Assembly (NCBI GenBank): GCA_963700955.1
Contig: CAVOZH010000012.1
Span: 124,001 to 188,000 of the forward strand
From: Nocardioides_C sp963700955
GTDB lineage: Bacteria; Actinomycetota; Actinomycetes; Propionibacteriales; Nocardioidaceae
Reading direction: 5' to 3'
DNA length: 64,000 nucleotides
Both the position numbers and the translations under genes were made by a program. The notes below the pieces were generated by a model, which was not told the origin of the DNA, made no database searches, and was given only the letters and a program-made list of their open reading frames with translations. The stretch's first letter is position 1; each line of letters opens with the position of its first letter. Below, piece by piece: positions 1-9,007 of the stretch.

Positions 1-488
1 TCGAGGGTGGCCTCGAGGACATCGTCCTCGACGACCTCCTTGCCGTCCTGCTCCTTGGCGACGATGACGACACCTTTGCGGTTGAACATGTAGGAGACCG
101 AGCCGGGATCGGCGAGGTTGCCGCCGTTGCGCGAGATCGCGGTGCGAACCTCCATGGCGGCGCGGTTCCTGTTGTCGGTGAGGCACTCGATCAGCAGCGC
201 GACGCCGTTGGGGCCGTAGCCCTCGTACATGATCGTCTGGTACTCCGCGCCACCGGCTTCGGCACCCGAACCACGCTTGACCGCACGGTCGATGTTGTCG
301 TTGGGCACCGACGACTTCTTGGCCTTCTGGATCGCGTCGTAGAGCGTGGGGTTACCGGCCGGGTCTCCCCCGCCCATCCGTGCGGCGACCTCGATGTTCT
401 TGATCAGCTTGGCGAAGAGCTTGCCGCGACGGGCGTCGATGACAGCCTTCTTGTGCTTCGTGGTCGCCCATTTGGAGTGGCCGGACAT
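1..488 (-). CDS. yebC: YebC/PmpR family transcriptional regulator (3' end outside window)
   Basis: The reading frame opens at ATG (486-488, minus strand) and runs off the left edge, so only about the first 162 residues are present. The N-terminus MSGHSKWATTKHKKA is the family signature, and the next segment with NDNIDRAVKRG and MYEGYGPNGVALLIE is also typical. Members are DNA-binding or translation-associated proteins of about 250 residues; in some bacteria they regulate genes, in others they relieve ribosome stalling. It lies 11 bases downstream of pdxT on the same strand, which matches the pdxS-pdxT-yebC order of other actinobacteria. Family identity is firm; molecular role in this organism is inferred. 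Confidence 0.93.
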   Translation of the reverse strand, partial: MSGHSKWATTKHKKAVIDARRGKLFAKLIKNIEVAARMGGGDPAGNPTLYDAIQKAKKSSVPNDNIDRAVKRGSGAEAGGAEYQTIMYEGYGPNGVALLIECLTDNRNRAAMEVRTAISRNGGNLADPGSVSYMFNRKGVVIVAKEQDGKEVVEDDVLEATL

Positions 489-499
489 GAGGGATGCCT

Positions 500-1162
500 C
501 TACTTCCGCTTCGGAGGTAAACCGTTCGGCGAGTCCAGATGCGACCGGACCATGTCGACGAACAGCGCGTGCATTCTGTGGTCCCCGGTGATCTCGGGGT
601 GGAACGACGTGGCGAGCAGGTTCGCCTGTCGAACGGCGACGATCCTACCCACTGCCTCCCCGGACGCGACGCGAGCGACGACCTCGACCTCCTGGCCCAC
701 CTTCTCGACCCAGGGCGCCCGGATGAAGAGCGCTCTGAACGGCGGCTGCAGGGCTCGTCCGTCGAGCTCCACGTCGAGGTCGGCCTCGAAGGAGTCGACC
801 TGACGCCCGAAGGCGTTGCGGCGGACCACGATGTCGAGCCCGCCGATGGTCTCCTGCCCGGCGATGCCGTTCTCGATCTGGTCGGCGAGCATGATCATCC
901 CGGCGCAGGTGCCGAATGCCGGCAGTCCGTCCCGGAGGGCCTGCCGCAGTGGCTCGAACAGCTCGAACGTCCTGGCCAGCTTGTACATCGTCGTCGACTC
1001 GCCGCCCGGCAGGACGATGCCGTCCACCTCGGCGAGCTCCGACGGACGGCGTACGGCGCTGGTCCGCGCACCGGCTCGTTCGAGCATCGCTCGGTGCTCG
1101 CGCACGTCGCCTTGGAGGGCGAAGACGCCGATCAGGGGCGCGTCGGGACGAAGGTCGCTCAT
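500..1162 (-). CDS. pdxT: Pyridoxal 5'-phosphate synthase glutaminase subunit PdxT
   Basis: PdxT releases ammonia from glutamine and channels it to PdxS for ribose-5-phosphate-dependent PLP synthesis in the cytoplasm. The 220-residue protein opens with VFALQGDVREH and carries the class I amidotransferase features PGGEST, the nucleophile segment GTCAGMI and the His-Glu pair in FHPEIT. Length is near the usual 190-210. It lies downstream of pdxS with one DUF6891-like gene between them and overlaps that gene's end by 4 bases, so the three are probably co-transcribed. Confidence 0.96.
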   Translation of the reverse strand: MSDLRPDAPLIGVFALQGDVREHRAMLERAGARTSAVRRPSELAEVDGIVLPGGESTTMYKLARTFELFEPLRQALRDGLPAFGTCAGMIMLADQIENGIAGQETIGGLDIVVRRNAFGRQVDSFEADLDVELDGRALQPPFRALFIRAPWVEKVGQEVEVVARVASGEAVGRIVAVRQANLLATSFHPEITGDHRMHALFVDMVRSHLDSPNGLPPKRK

Positions 1163-1722
1163 GGTGCAAGCGTAGGTCTGCGCTGCCAGTGGGCGCCGAC
1201 CTCCACGCGACCCTCGTCGAAGTGTGCGGAGAGCCCCTGCCTCGCGAACGCCGCGATCACGTCATCGAGGAGCGCTTCTCCGGCGGCCACGTTCGCAGTG
1301 CTCGCGTGCCAGACGTTGACCTCGAGCATCCCCTCGTCGATGGCGTGCCAGACGTCCGGCGGGGTGAACCAGGCGATACCGGCAGGTGGGTCCCCGGCAC
1401 GCGCGTCGAGCATCGCCTTCGCGGCCCAGTGGTCCTCACAGCCCTGGAGTACGACGATCCCGGCCGACTCCAGCTCTGCGAATGCACCCTGGAGCCGGTC
1501 GTAGTCGGTCACGGCCGGCCAGGACGCGGCGTCGGAGATCAACTCGTCGCGGAACTCGGCGACCCACTCCCCCGCGACGGCGGCCGGGTCCGGGACATCG
1601 GGAAGCTCGGAGGTGATGGCGAGCACCACCTCGTCGTACAGCTCCTTCTCGCCCAACAGGCCCGACCGAACGGCCGACCGCACGAACTCGCGGACGTGCT
1701 CCCTCGCCAGTGACTCAGCCAC
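1159..1722 (-). CDS. DUF6891-like protein between pdxS and pdxT
   Basis: A 187-residue protein, starting at GTG 1722 (VAESLAREHVREF). The open frame extends further upstream, but that part overlaps pdxS and has no coding character. The C-terminal half, including TDYDRLQGAFAELESAGIV and a Trp/His-rich stretch, resembles DUF6891 proteins of actinobacteria, which have no known biochemical role. It starts 7 bases after the pdxS stop and overlaps pdxT by 4 bases, so translational coupling is likely. In Mycobacterium an acyl-CoA thioesterase gene occupies this position, so the slot between pdxS and pdxT varies. No catalytic motif is visible and no function is assigned. Confidence 0.8.
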   Translation of the reverse strand: MAESLAREHVREFVRSAVRSGLLGEKELYDEVVLAITSELPDVPDPAAVAGEWVAEFRDELISDAASWPAVTDYDRLQGAFAELESAGIVVLQGCEDHWAAKAMLDARAGDPPAGIAWFTPPDVWHAIDEGMLEVNVWHASTANVAAGEALLDDVIAAFARQGLSAHFDEGRVEVGAHWQRRPTLAP

Positions 1723-1729
1723 GGACCGC

Positions 1730-2650
1730 CTACCAGCCGCGCTCCGCGAGCCTGTGCGGCTGCGGGATCTCGTCGACGTTGATGCCCACCATCGCCTCAC
1801 CGAGGCCACGCGAGACCTTCGCGAGCTGGTCGGGGTCGTCGTAGAAGGTGGTCGCCTTGACGATCGCCTCCGCGCGTTCGGCGGGGTTGCCGGACTTGAA
1901 GATGCCGCTGCCGACGAAGACACCCTCCGCGCCGAGCTGCATCATCATCGCCGCGTCGGCGGGGGTGGCGATGCCGCCGGCGGTGAACAGTACGACGGGC
2001 AGCTTGCCGGCCTCGGCGACCTCGCGCACGAGCTCGTAGGGGGCCTGGAGCTCCTTGGCCGCGACGTACAGCTCGTCCTTGGACAGCCCCTGCAGGCGGC
2101 GCAGCTCGGCGCGGATGGTGCGCATGTGCGTGACGGCGTTCGACACGTCGCCAGTGCCGGCCTCGCCCTTGGAGCGGATCATCGCCGCGCCCTCCGTGAT
2201 ACGGCGCAGCGCCTCGCCCAGGTTGGTCGCACCGCACACGAATGGCACGGTGAACTGCCACTTGTCGATGTGGTTGGCGTAGTCGGCAGGGGTCAGCACC
2301 TCCGACTCGTCGATGTAGTCGACGCCGAGGCTCTGCAGCACCTGGGCCTCGACGAAGTGCCCGATCCGGGCCTTCGCCATCACCGGGATGGAGACCGCCT
2401 CGATGATGCCGTCGATCATGTCCGGGTCGCTCATCCGCGAGACGCCACCTTGGGCACGGATGTCGGCGGGGACCCGCTCGAGGGCCATCACCGCGACGGC
2501 ACCGGCGTCCTCGGCGATCTTCGCCTGCTCGGGCGTGACGACGTCCATGATCACGCCGCCCTTGAGCATCTCGGCCATGCCTCGCTTGACAGCGGACGTG
2601 CCCGTCGCCGTGGTGGTCTCGGTGGTCTTGTCGTTTCGGACGTCAGTCAC
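1730..2650 (-). CDS. pdxS: Pyridoxal 5'-phosphate synthase lyase subunit PdxS
   Basis: PdxS condenses ribose 5-phosphate, glyceraldehyde 3-phosphate and ammonia into PLP, forming a dodecamer capped by PdxT. The 306-residue protein has VKRGMAEMLKGGVIMDV near the start, the ALERVPADIR segment, VMAKARIGHFVEAQ with the active-site lysine, and LFTAGGIATPADAAMMMQLG. GTG at 2650 is chosen because AGAAGG lies just upstream and because the longer frame adds non-homologous sequence. The N-terminal Thr-rich tail of about 20 residues is typical of actinobacterial copies. Confidence 0.96.
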   Translation of the reverse strand: MTDVRNDKTTETTTATGTSAVKRGMAEMLKGGVIMDVVTPEQAKIAEDAGAVAVMALERVPADIRAQGGVSRMSDPDMIDGIIEAVSIPVMAKARIGHFVEAQVLQSLGVDYIDESEVLTPADYANHIDKWQFTVPFVCGATNLGEALRRITEGAAMIRSKGEAGTGDVSNAVTHMRTIRAELRRLQGLSKDELYVAAKELQAPYELVREVAEAGKLPVVLFTAGGIATPADAAMMMQLGAEGVFVGSGIFKSGNPAERAEAIVKATTFYDDPDQLAKVSRGLGEAMVGINVDEIPQPHRLAERGW

Positions 2651-2748
2651 GTGCAAACCTTCTGGGTCAGGCAGGGCATGCAGAACCCTGCCGAGAGATC
2701 TGGATGCCTCCAGACTACGACGGCGTGAGCCGCCGTCCCCAATCCGGC

Positions 2749-3288
2749 TCAGTCGGCGACCAGGGGCAGAGGTGGCACGTCGTCGAGGTCGACCGTGGTC
2801 GGCTCCGGAGCGTGGCCGGCCAGCCCCAGCCATCGCACCCGCCTCCTGGACCTCAGCGCCCGCGCTGAGGTGACCACGTCGTTGTGGAACCGGCGGGCCA
2901 GCTCGACCTTGCGGCACTCCCCGGCCAGCTCATCGAGCAGCGGGCCGACCTCCGGCGAGGCGCGCAACGTCTGCACCTCGTCGGCGTCGATGAACACCGC
3001 CCTCAGCGCCTGGGAGAGGTCGGACTCCGCGGCCTCCGACTCTCCGTCGTGGACGGAGCGTGCGTGGTGGGCCGCATCGACGAGCAGCAGCGAGCGTGCC
3101 GGGTCGAACGCGCCCGAGATGGCGAGCTCGAGCGCTGTGCCGGACCTTCGCAGCAGCTGGGTGTCGAGAGAGACGCGCGCCAGCTCCAGGCGGTGGTGCA
3201 TCCGGTCGAGCCGCCGCGCGGTCCAGGACAGCCACAGACCCAACGCGAGGAGTACGACGACCGCGGCGACCGCCCAGACCCACGCCAT
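2749..3288 (-). CDS. Small membrane-anchored protein next to pimA
   Basis: This 179-residue protein has one N-terminal membrane segment (about residues 3-21, AVAAVVVLLALGLWLSW) followed by a cytoplasmic helical region with RLDRMHHRLELARVSLD and later ARRFHNDVVTSARALRSRR. The arrangement resembles LemA-type proteins, but I cannot prove membership. Its start overlaps the pimA stop by one base, so the two are coupled. Actinobacterial pimA loci often have such a protein of unknown role here. Confidence is good that it is a gene, low on function. Confidence 0.82.
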   Translation of the reverse strand: MAWVWAVAAVVVLLALGLWLSWTARRLDRMHHRLELARVSLDTQLLRRSGTALELAISGAFDPARSLLLVDAAHHARSVHDGESEAAESDLSQALRAVFIDADEVQTLRASPEVGPLLDELAGECRKVELARRFHNDVVTSARALRSRRRVRWLGLAGHAPEPTTVDLDDVPPLPLVAD

Positions 3289-4409
3289 CAGCGCGCACCT
3301 CCCCCGTGTCCGTCGGTGACCGTCTCGTACACCCGCACGATCTGCGCCGCCACCGCGGACCAGTCGTAGCGTCGCACCACACCGCTGGCGGCGTCTCGCA
3401 GCTCGTCCCGTCGCGCCCCGTCCTTGAGGAGCTCGCGGGCCCGGGCGGTGAGGTCGTCCACGTCCTCGCTGCGGAAGGTCGTGCCGTAGGCGCCGTCGCC
3501 GAGCACCCGCCGGAAGGCCGGGATGTCGCTGGCGAGGACAGGTGTTCCGGCGGCCATCGCCTCGATCAGCACGATCCCGAAGCTCTCACCGCCCGTGTTG
3601 GGCGCGACGTAGAGGTCCGCGGTACGCAGGGCGGAGGCCTTCTCGGCGTCGGACACCGGGCCCAGGAACACCACGGTCTCGGTCAGGTCGCGTGGCAGGC
3701 GTTTGCGGGCGGCGTCGAGGTCACCGCCACCGACGACGAGGAGCCTGAGGCCCGGGTGCTCGGCCGCCAGAGCCGGGATCGCCTCGAGCAGCAGCGGGAG
3801 TCCCTTGCGGGGCTCGTCGATCCGGCCCACGAAGGCGATGGTCGGCCCCTCGCCTCGCCAGTCCTCGCGGATCGCGGCGTCGGCGAAGCGGTCGACGTAC
3901 ACGCCGTTGGGGATCACCACGGGCTCGCCGCCGATGTGCTGCACCAGCGTGTTGCGGGCGTACTCCGACACCGCGATCCGGGCCGTGATCTTCTCCAGCG
4001 ACGGGCGCAGGATCGACGCCGAGGCCGACATGGCGCGTGAGCGGACGTTGCTGGTGTGGAAGGTGGCGACGATCGGGCCGTCAGCGGCCCACAGCGCGAG
4101 CAGCGAGAGGCTCGGGGCGGCCGGCTCGTGCAGGTGGATGACGTCGAAATGCCCCTGCCGGAGCCAGCGCCGGACCCTGGCTGCGACGACCGGCCCGAAG
4201 GACAGACGGGCCACGGAGCCGTTGTAGGGCACGCGAACCACGCCGCCCGAGGGCATGACGTAGTCGGGCAACGCTGCCTCGTGCTCGCCCGGCGCCAGCA
4301 CCGACACGTCGTGCCCGAGCCCGATGAGTGCCTCGGCCAGGTCCTTGACGTGGTTCTGCACTCCGCCCGGAACGTCGAGGGAGTAGGGGCAGACCAGACC
4401 GACCCGCAT
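3288..4409 (-). CDS. pimA: Phosphatidylinositol alpha-mannosyltransferase (GT4 family)
   Basis: PimA adds the first mannose from GDP-mannose to the inositol ring of phosphatidylinositol on the inner membrane face, starting PIM and lipoglycan synthesis. The 373-residue protein begins MRVGLVCPYSLDVPGGVQNH, with the glycine-rich acceptor loop, and has the GT4 C-terminal EX7E-type segment GESFGIVLIEAMAAGTPV. FVGRIDEPRKGLPLLLEA marks the start of the nucleotide-sugar domain. Two bases separate it from the upstream acyltransferase gene, and pgsA precedes that, so three successive pathway steps are adjacent. Confidence 0.95.
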   Translation of the reverse strand: MRVGLVCPYSLDVPGGVQNHVKDLAEALIGLGHDVSVLAPGEHEAALPDYVMPSGGVVRVPYNGSVARLSFGPVVAARVRRWLRQGHFDVIHLHEPAAPSLSLLALWAADGPIVATFHTSNVRSRAMSASASILRPSLEKITARIAVSEYARNTLVQHIGGEPVVIPNGVYVDRFADAAIREDWRGEGPTIAFVGRIDEPRKGLPLLLEAIPALAAEHPGLRLLVVGGGDLDAARKRLPRDLTETVVFLGPVSDAEKASALRTADLYVAPNTGGESFGIVLIEAMAAGTPVLASDIPAFRRVLGDGAYGTTFRSEDVDDLTARARELLKDGARRDELRDAASGVVRRYDWSAVAAQIVRVYETVTDGHGGGAR

Positions 4410-4411
4410 GG

Positions 4412-5350
4412 TCAGCCCACGTCGCGAACGGGCTTGGCTCGGTCGAGGTCCGCAGTGAACACCCGTTGCATCATGTGCCAGTCGGCAGGGTGCGCGCGAA
4501 GTCCCTCGGTGAAGTAGTCCGCCACCGCCTGCATCATCGTGACGAGGCCCTGCTCCCCCTCGGCGGGTGGCACAGGGCCGTGGAAGCTGATCACCAGCTC
4601 AGGGCCGTCGTACGCCAGGGTCGCCGCGATCAGCGGCGCTCCGGTGCGACGGGCGAGCTCTGCCGGTCCCCGCGGCATCTTGGCCGGCTGGCCGCAGAGC
4701 AGCACCTCCACGCCCGAGCGGCTCAGGTCGCGGTCGGCGAGCAGAGGGACCAGCCGTCCGCTCCGGAGTCGGTCGAGAAGGGCCGGGAACGTCGCCGGGT
4801 CCCCGGCGGGGAGGATCTCCATCCCGAGCGATGCGCGGTAGGCGACGAACTCGTCGTACAGGCGCTCGGGCTTCAGTCGCTCCGCGACGGTCGTGAGCGG
4901 CATCCCCGTCGAGCACGCCCAGGCGCCTGCCCAGTCCCAGTTCGCCATGTGCGGGAGCGCGATCACGACGCCGTGACCCTCCGCATGTGCGTCGCGGAGG
5001 AGGACCTCGTTCACGATGCGCGCCCGGCGTACGAGGTCGTCGACCGGCCACGACGGCAGACGGAAGGACTCCGCCCAGTAGCGGAGATAGGACCGCACGG
5101 CCTCGTGGGTCAGCCGGTCCAGCGCGGCATCGTCCAGATCAGGTCGCACACGCCCCAGGTTGGCACGCAGCCGCTCCACGCTGCGTCCATCGCGGCGGTG
5201 GATCGAGTCCGCGACCCTGGTGAAAAGCCTGAGCGCCGTCCCCTCAGGCAGGAGCCGCACGAGCCGCCACGCGGAGACGTACCCGAGCGCGACGGCGTTC
5301 TGCGAAGCGGCACGGGCTGCCCCACCGAGGGCGCGACGGCTGCGCTCCAT
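4412..5350 (-). CDS. Phosphatidylinositol mannoside acyltransferase (lysophospholipid acyltransferase family)
   Basis: This 312-residue enzyme probably transfers an acyl chain to the mannose of PIM, like PatA of Mycobacterium. It belongs to the HtrB/LpxL-like acyltransferase family: the HX4D-type motif is visible in ALPHMANWDWAGA, and a second block includes PLLADRDLSRSGVEV. The start at 5350 (MERSRRALGG) is set by a TGATG overlap with the end of pgsA. The longer open frame upstream runs antisense-like through pgsA and is not coding. The gene sits between pgsA and pimA, consistent with a PIM operon. Confidence 0.93.
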   Translation of the reverse strand: MERSRRALGGAARAASQNAVALGYVSAWRLVRLLPEGTALRLFTRVADSIHRRDGRSVERLRANLGRVRPDLDDAALDRLTHEAVRSYLRYWAESFRLPSWPVDDLVRRARIVNEVLLRDAHAEGHGVVIALPHMANWDWAGAWACSTGMPLTTVAERLKPERLYDEFVAYRASLGMEILPAGDPATFPALLDRLRSGRLVPLLADRDLSRSGVEVLLCGQPAKMPRGPAELARRTGAPLIAATLAYDGPELVISFHGPVPPAEGEQGLVTMMQAVADYFTEGLRAHPADWHMMQRVFTADLDRAKPVRDVG

Positions 5351-5958
5351 CAGACCGTGGCTCGTGCCTGGCGCCGCACGGTGAGGATCCGTTGTACGAC
5401 GGTCACGGTGCTTGCCACGGCCAGCAGCCACAGCACGGCCTCGAGCAGGACGGGGACGTCGAAGATGTCGCTGAAGCCGGCAGCCACGAGCACCGCGACA
5501 AGCCTGTCGGCCCGCGCTGCGATCCCGCCCTTCGCCTCGAAACCGAGCGACTCGGCACGAGCTCTCGTGTAGGAGGTCAGCCACCCCGTGACGAGGCAGT
5601 ACAGCGTCAGAGCGGCGAGCACCTCTGACTGCACGACGTACACGTAGTACAGGAGGAGGCCGCCGAAGATCGCCGAGTCCCCCATCCGGTCCAGAGTCGA
5701 GTCCAGGAACGCACCCCACGGCGAGGTCTTGCCCGAGAGCCGGGCCATGGTGCCGTCGAGGAGGTCCGAGAACACGAAAGCGGTGATGACCAGCACGCCG
5801 ACGATGAGCTCCCCCTGCGGGAAGAACCACAGTGCCGCGGCCACGACACCGGCGGTGCCGACCACCGTGACGGCGTCCGGGCTCACGTTGAGCCTCAGCA
5901 GGAGTCGGGCAACGGGAGTGATCAGGTTCGTGAAGAAGGCGCGCAAATGTTCGAACAT
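5350..5958 (-). CDS. pgsA: CDP-alcohol phosphatidyltransferase, probable phosphatidylinositol phosphate synthase
   Basis: The 202-residue multi-pass membrane enzyme has a perfect CDP-alcohol phosphotransferase motif, DLLDGTMAR followed by eight residues, then GAFLDSTLD, providing the four metal-binding aspartates. Hydrophobic segments lie around residues 28-50, 55-70, 95-120 and 150-185. By synteny it condenses CDP-diacylglycerol with inositol 1-phosphate, giving PI phosphate, the substrate for the next two genes. Start ATG 5958 gives MFEHLRAFF. It overlaps the acyltransferase start by one base. The substrate is inferred from context, not from residues that separate PI from PG synthases. Confidence 0.92.
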   Translation of the reverse strand: MFEHLRAFFTNLITPVARLLLRLNVSPDAVTVVGTAGVVAAALWFFPQGELIVGVLVITAFVFSDLLDGTMARLSGKTSPWGAFLDSTLDRMGDSAIFGGLLLYYVYVVQSEVLAALTLYCLVTGWLTSYTRARAESLGFEAKGGIAARADRLVAVLVAAGFSDIFDVPVLLEAVLWLLAVASTVTVVQRILTVRRQARATV

Positions 5959-6025
5959 GGCGAGAGCAGGCTACCCGGCTGACCACCGGCATCGTGCGCG
6001 CCGCACCGCCGTCGTGACAGACGCC

Positions 6026-6568
6026 TCAGTGCCAGGCGTCGGCGAGCAGCTCGCGGGTCTGGGCCATGAGCTCCGGCATGGTGCGCGTCCGCCCGATGAT
6101 CGGCATGAAGTTCTGGTCGCCGGCCCACCGCGGCACGACGTGCTGGTGGAGGTGGGCGGCGATGCCCGCGCCCGCCACGGCGCCCTGGTTCATGCCGATG
6201 TTGAACCCGTGTGCCCCGCTGACAGAGCGGATCGTGCGCATCGCCGCCTGGGTGAAGGCGGCGATCTCGTGGGTCTCGTCGTCGGTCAGCTCGGTGTACT
6301 CCGGCACGTGCCGGTAAGGGCACACCATGAGATGCCCCGGGCTGTACGGGTAGAGGTTGAGCACGGCGAAGCTCAGCTCGCCACGATGCACCACCAGCCC
6401 CGACGCGTCGTCCAGCGTAGGGATCCGGCAGAACGGGCACTGGTGGCCCGCCCCCGTGTCGCCGGGCTTGTTCTCCCCACGGATGTAGGCCATCCGGTGG
6501 GGAGTCCACAGCCGCTCGAGCTCGTCGGGCACGCCGACACCTTGCTGGTGGAGCGCCTCGTCGGACAT
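6026..6568 (-). CDS. HIT-domain nucleotide hydrolase/phosphorylase (Rv2613c-like)
   Basis: A 180-residue histidine-triad protein with a zinc-type CPFC motif near residue 45 and the triad HLHQHVV near residue 140. Its closest named relatives in actinobacteria act on diadenosine tetraphosphate by phosphorolysis; that activity is inferred. It starts 6 bases after the thrS stop and precedes pgsA, the same order as in Mycobacterium. Length and motifs are complete. Confidence 0.93.
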   Translation of the reverse strand: MSDEALHQQGVGVPDELERLWTPHRMAYIRGENKPGDTGAGHQCPFCRIPTLDDASGLVVHRGELSFAVLNLYPYSPGHLMVCPYRHVPEYTELTDDETHEIAAFTQAAMRTIRSVSGAHGFNIGMNQGAVAGAGIAAHLHQHVVPRWAGDQNFMPIIGRTRTMPELMAQTRELLADAWH

Positions 6569-6574
6569 CGAGCC

Positions 6575-8587
6575 TCAGACCTGTACGCGCCGCTCGACCG
6601 CGTCGACAACCCGGGCGATCGCGTCGTCGACGGACACCCCGTTGTCCTGGTCGCCGCTGCGGTAGCGGAAGGACACCGCCCCGTCCTCGACGTCCCGGTC
6701 GCCGGCGATCACCATGAACGGCACCTTCTGCAGCTGCGCGTTGCGGATCTTCTTCTGCATGCGGTCGTCGGAGTCGTCCACCTCGACCCGGATCCCTCGC
6801 TCGCGCAGACGGGCCGCCACCTCGTTCAGGTAGTCGTTGTGGCGCTCCGCGATCGGGATCGCCACGACCTGCACGGGCGCGAGCCAGGGCGGGAAGGCGC
6901 CGGCGTAGTGCTCGGTCAGCACGCCGATGAACCGCTCGACCGAGCCGAACAGGGCGCGGTGGATCATCACCGGGCGCTGTCGCGACCCGTCGGGCGCGGT
7001 GTACTCCAGCTGGAACAGCTCGGGAAGGTTGAAGTCGAGCTGGATCGTCGACATCTGCCAGGTCCGGCCGATCGCATCCCGCGCCTGCACCGAGATCTTC
7101 GGGCCGTAGAAGGCAGCGCCGCCCGGGTCGGGCACCAGCTCGAGCCCGGAGGCGGTAGCGACCTCCTCGAGGGTCCGGGTCGCCTCGTCCCAGATCTCGT
7201 CGGGCCCCACGAACTTCTCGGGATCCTTCGTGGACAGCTCGAGGTAGAAGTCCTCCAAGCCGTAGTCCTTGAGCAGGTCGAGCACGAACCGAAGCGTCTT
7301 GGTGAGCTCGTCGTGCATCTGCTCTCGGGAGCAGTAGATGTGCGCGTCGTCCTGGGTCATGCCGCGGACCCGGGTGAGGCCGTGCACGACTCCGGACTTC
7401 TCGTACCGGTAGACCGAACCGAACTCGAACAGCCGCAGCGGCAGCTCACGGTAGGACCGGCCACGCGACTTGAAGATCAGGCAGTGGAACGGGCAGTTCA
7501 TCGGCTTGAGGTAGTAGTCCTGGCCGGGCTTGACCACGTTGCCCTCGAGGTCGTGCGTCGCGTCGAGGTGCATCGCCGGGTACATCCCGTCGGCGTACCA
7601 GTCGAGGTGGCCGGAGGTCTCGAAGAGCTTGCCCTTGGTGATGTGGGGGCTGTAGACGAACTCGTAGCCGAACTCCTCGTGCCGGCGACGCGAGTAGTCC
7701 TCCATCTCCTTGCGCAGCACACCGCCCTTGGGATGGAAGACCGCCAGCCCGGAGCCGATCTCGTCGGGGAAGCTGAACAGGTCGAGCTCTCGGCCGAGCT
7801 TGCGGTGGTCGCGCCGCTCCGCCTCCTCCATCCGGTGCAGGTGCGCCTCGAGCGCCTCCTTGCTCTCCCAGGCGGTGCCGTAGATCCGCTGCAGCTGCTT
7901 GTTCTTCTCGTCGCCGCGCCAGTACGCCGCGGCGCTGCGCATCAGCTTGAAGGCCGGGATCCGCTTGGTGGTGGGCAGGTGCGGTCCGCGGCACAGGTCC
8001 TTCCACGCCAGCGAGCCGTCACGCTTGAGGTTGTCGTAGATGGTGAGCTCGCCACCGCCGACCTCGACGCTCGCGCCCTCGGCCGCGTCGGCCGCGCCAG
8101 GGCCCTTGAGACCGATCAGCTCGAGCTTGTACGGCTCGTCGGTGAGCTCCTCGCGAGCATCCTCGTCGCTCACGGCACGCCGGGAGAACTTCTGGCCCTC
8201 CTTGACGATCTTGCGCATCCGCGACTCGATCTTCTCGAGGTCGGCCGGGACGAACGGCTCGGGCACGTCGAAGTCGTAGTAGAAGCCGTCGACGACCGGC
8301 GGACCGATCCCGAGCTTGGCCTCCGGGTACAGCTCCTGCACCGCCTGCGCCATCACGTGTGCGGTCGAGTGGCGCAGGATGTCGCGGCCGTCGCCGGAGT
8401 CGATCGCCACCGCCTCGACGTCGTCTCCGTCCTCGAGCTCGTAGGCGAGGTCCTTCAGGTCGCCACCCACGCGCGCGGCGATGACGGACGGCTCGTCGCT
8501 GAACAGCTCCCACGCCTTGGTGCCCGTCGTCACCGATCGCTCAGCACGCTCGCCTGCGCTGACAACGGTGACCTTGATCTCGGACAC
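6575..8587 (-). CDS. thrS: Threonyl-tRNA synthetase
   Basis: This 670-residue class II synthetase charges tRNA-Thr. The order of parts is complete: N-terminal TGS-like domain (residues 1-70), editing domain with HSTAHVMAQAVQE, catalytic core with FGSVYRYEKSGVVHGLTRVRG (shortened here to its key FGSVYRYE), the zinc-binding cysteine in KPMNCPFHC, and a C-terminal anticodon domain near VQVVAIPIAERHNDYL. Length matches the family. It is the first gene of a minus-strand block leading into the PIM and PLP genes. Confidence 0.97.
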   Translation of the reverse strand: MSEIKVTVVSAGERAERSVTTGTKAWELFSDEPSVIAARVGGDLKDLAYELEDGDDVEAVAIDSGDGRDILRHSTAHVMAQAVQELYPEAKLGIGPPVVDGFYYDFDVPEPFVPADLEKIESRMRKIVKEGQKFSRRAVSDEDAREELTDEPYKLELIGLKGPGAADAAEGASVEVGGGELTIYDNLKRDGSLAWKDLCRGPHLPTTKRIPAFKLMRSAAAYWRGDEKNKQLQRIYGTAWESKEALEAHLHRMEEAERRDHRKLGRELDLFSFPDEIGSGLAVFHPKGGVLRKEMEDYSRRRHEEFGYEFVYSPHITKGKLFETSGHLDWYADGMYPAMHLDATHDLEGNVVKPGQDYYLKPMNCPFHCLIFKSRGRSYRELPLRLFEFGSVYRYEKSGVVHGLTRVRGMTQDDAHIYCSREQMHDELTKTLRFVLDLLKDYGLEDFYLELSTKDPEKFVGPDEIWDEATRTLEEVATASGLELVPDPGGAAFYGPKISVQARDAIGRTWQMSTIQLDFNLPELFQLEYTAPDGSRQRPVMIHRALFGSVERFIGVLTEHYAGAFPPWLAPVQVVAIPIAERHNDYLNEVAARLRERGIRVEVDDSDDRMQKKIRNAQLQKVPFMVIAGDRDVEDGAVSFRYRSGDQDNGVSVDDAIARVVDAVERRVQV

Positions 8588-8710
8588 TGGGGAACCTCTC
8601 GTACGTCGGACGTGCGGACCCGTCGATCGTATCTGCCGGGCCGGTGTCGCTTCCTCCCGGTTTCCCGGCGAGGATGGGATGCACCCCGCTCCGCTGGCTC
8701 CCGACTTGCG

Positions 8711-8860
8711 TCAGTGTCGGACGCGGCTGACCTCGGCCGCGTGAAACTCCTCCAGGTCATCCTGGGATGGGAGGCGGTGGAACAGCCGCACGAAGGCGGC
8801 CACACATTCCTCGAGTTCCTGCTCGTCCCAACTGATCTGCGCGATCTCTCTGGTGTTCAT
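8711..8860 (-). CDS. Small acidic hypothetical protein (49 aa)
   Basis: A short frame starting at ATG 8860 (MNTREIAQISWDEQELEE) with a strong GGGGGGA ribosome site a few bases upstream. The protein is acidic and probably helical, with WDEQELEECVAAFVRLFHRL. No family is recognised. It lies upstream of thrS on the same strand. The ribosome site and compact start argue that it is real; a longer frame extends upstream toward tRNA-Val but lacks a better start. Confidence 0.55.
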   Translation of the reverse strand: MNTREIAQISWDEQELEECVAAFVRLFHRLPSQDDLEEFHAAEVSRVRH

Positions 8861-9007
8861 CGTCCCCCCGGAACTTTTCGTCGAGCCCCCTCCACGTGGC
8901 CAAACTACGGAGGCATTGCCTGGAATGCTTCCCCTTAATGGGGTAGGACGCCACCGGGCAGAACCCTGACAACTGCGGATGTGGCCGGTGATACACCCGG
9001 AAAAGCG

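Noticed and set aside
5729..8938. Very long plus-strand open frame (over 1000 codons) opposite thrS, the HIT gene and pgsA
   Set aside because: It is a GC-driven shadow: the product is Arg/His/Val/Asp-repetitive, while the opposite strand encodes complete conserved enzymes. The same holds for long frames opposite glyA (38257-40437) and sirA (40623-42686).
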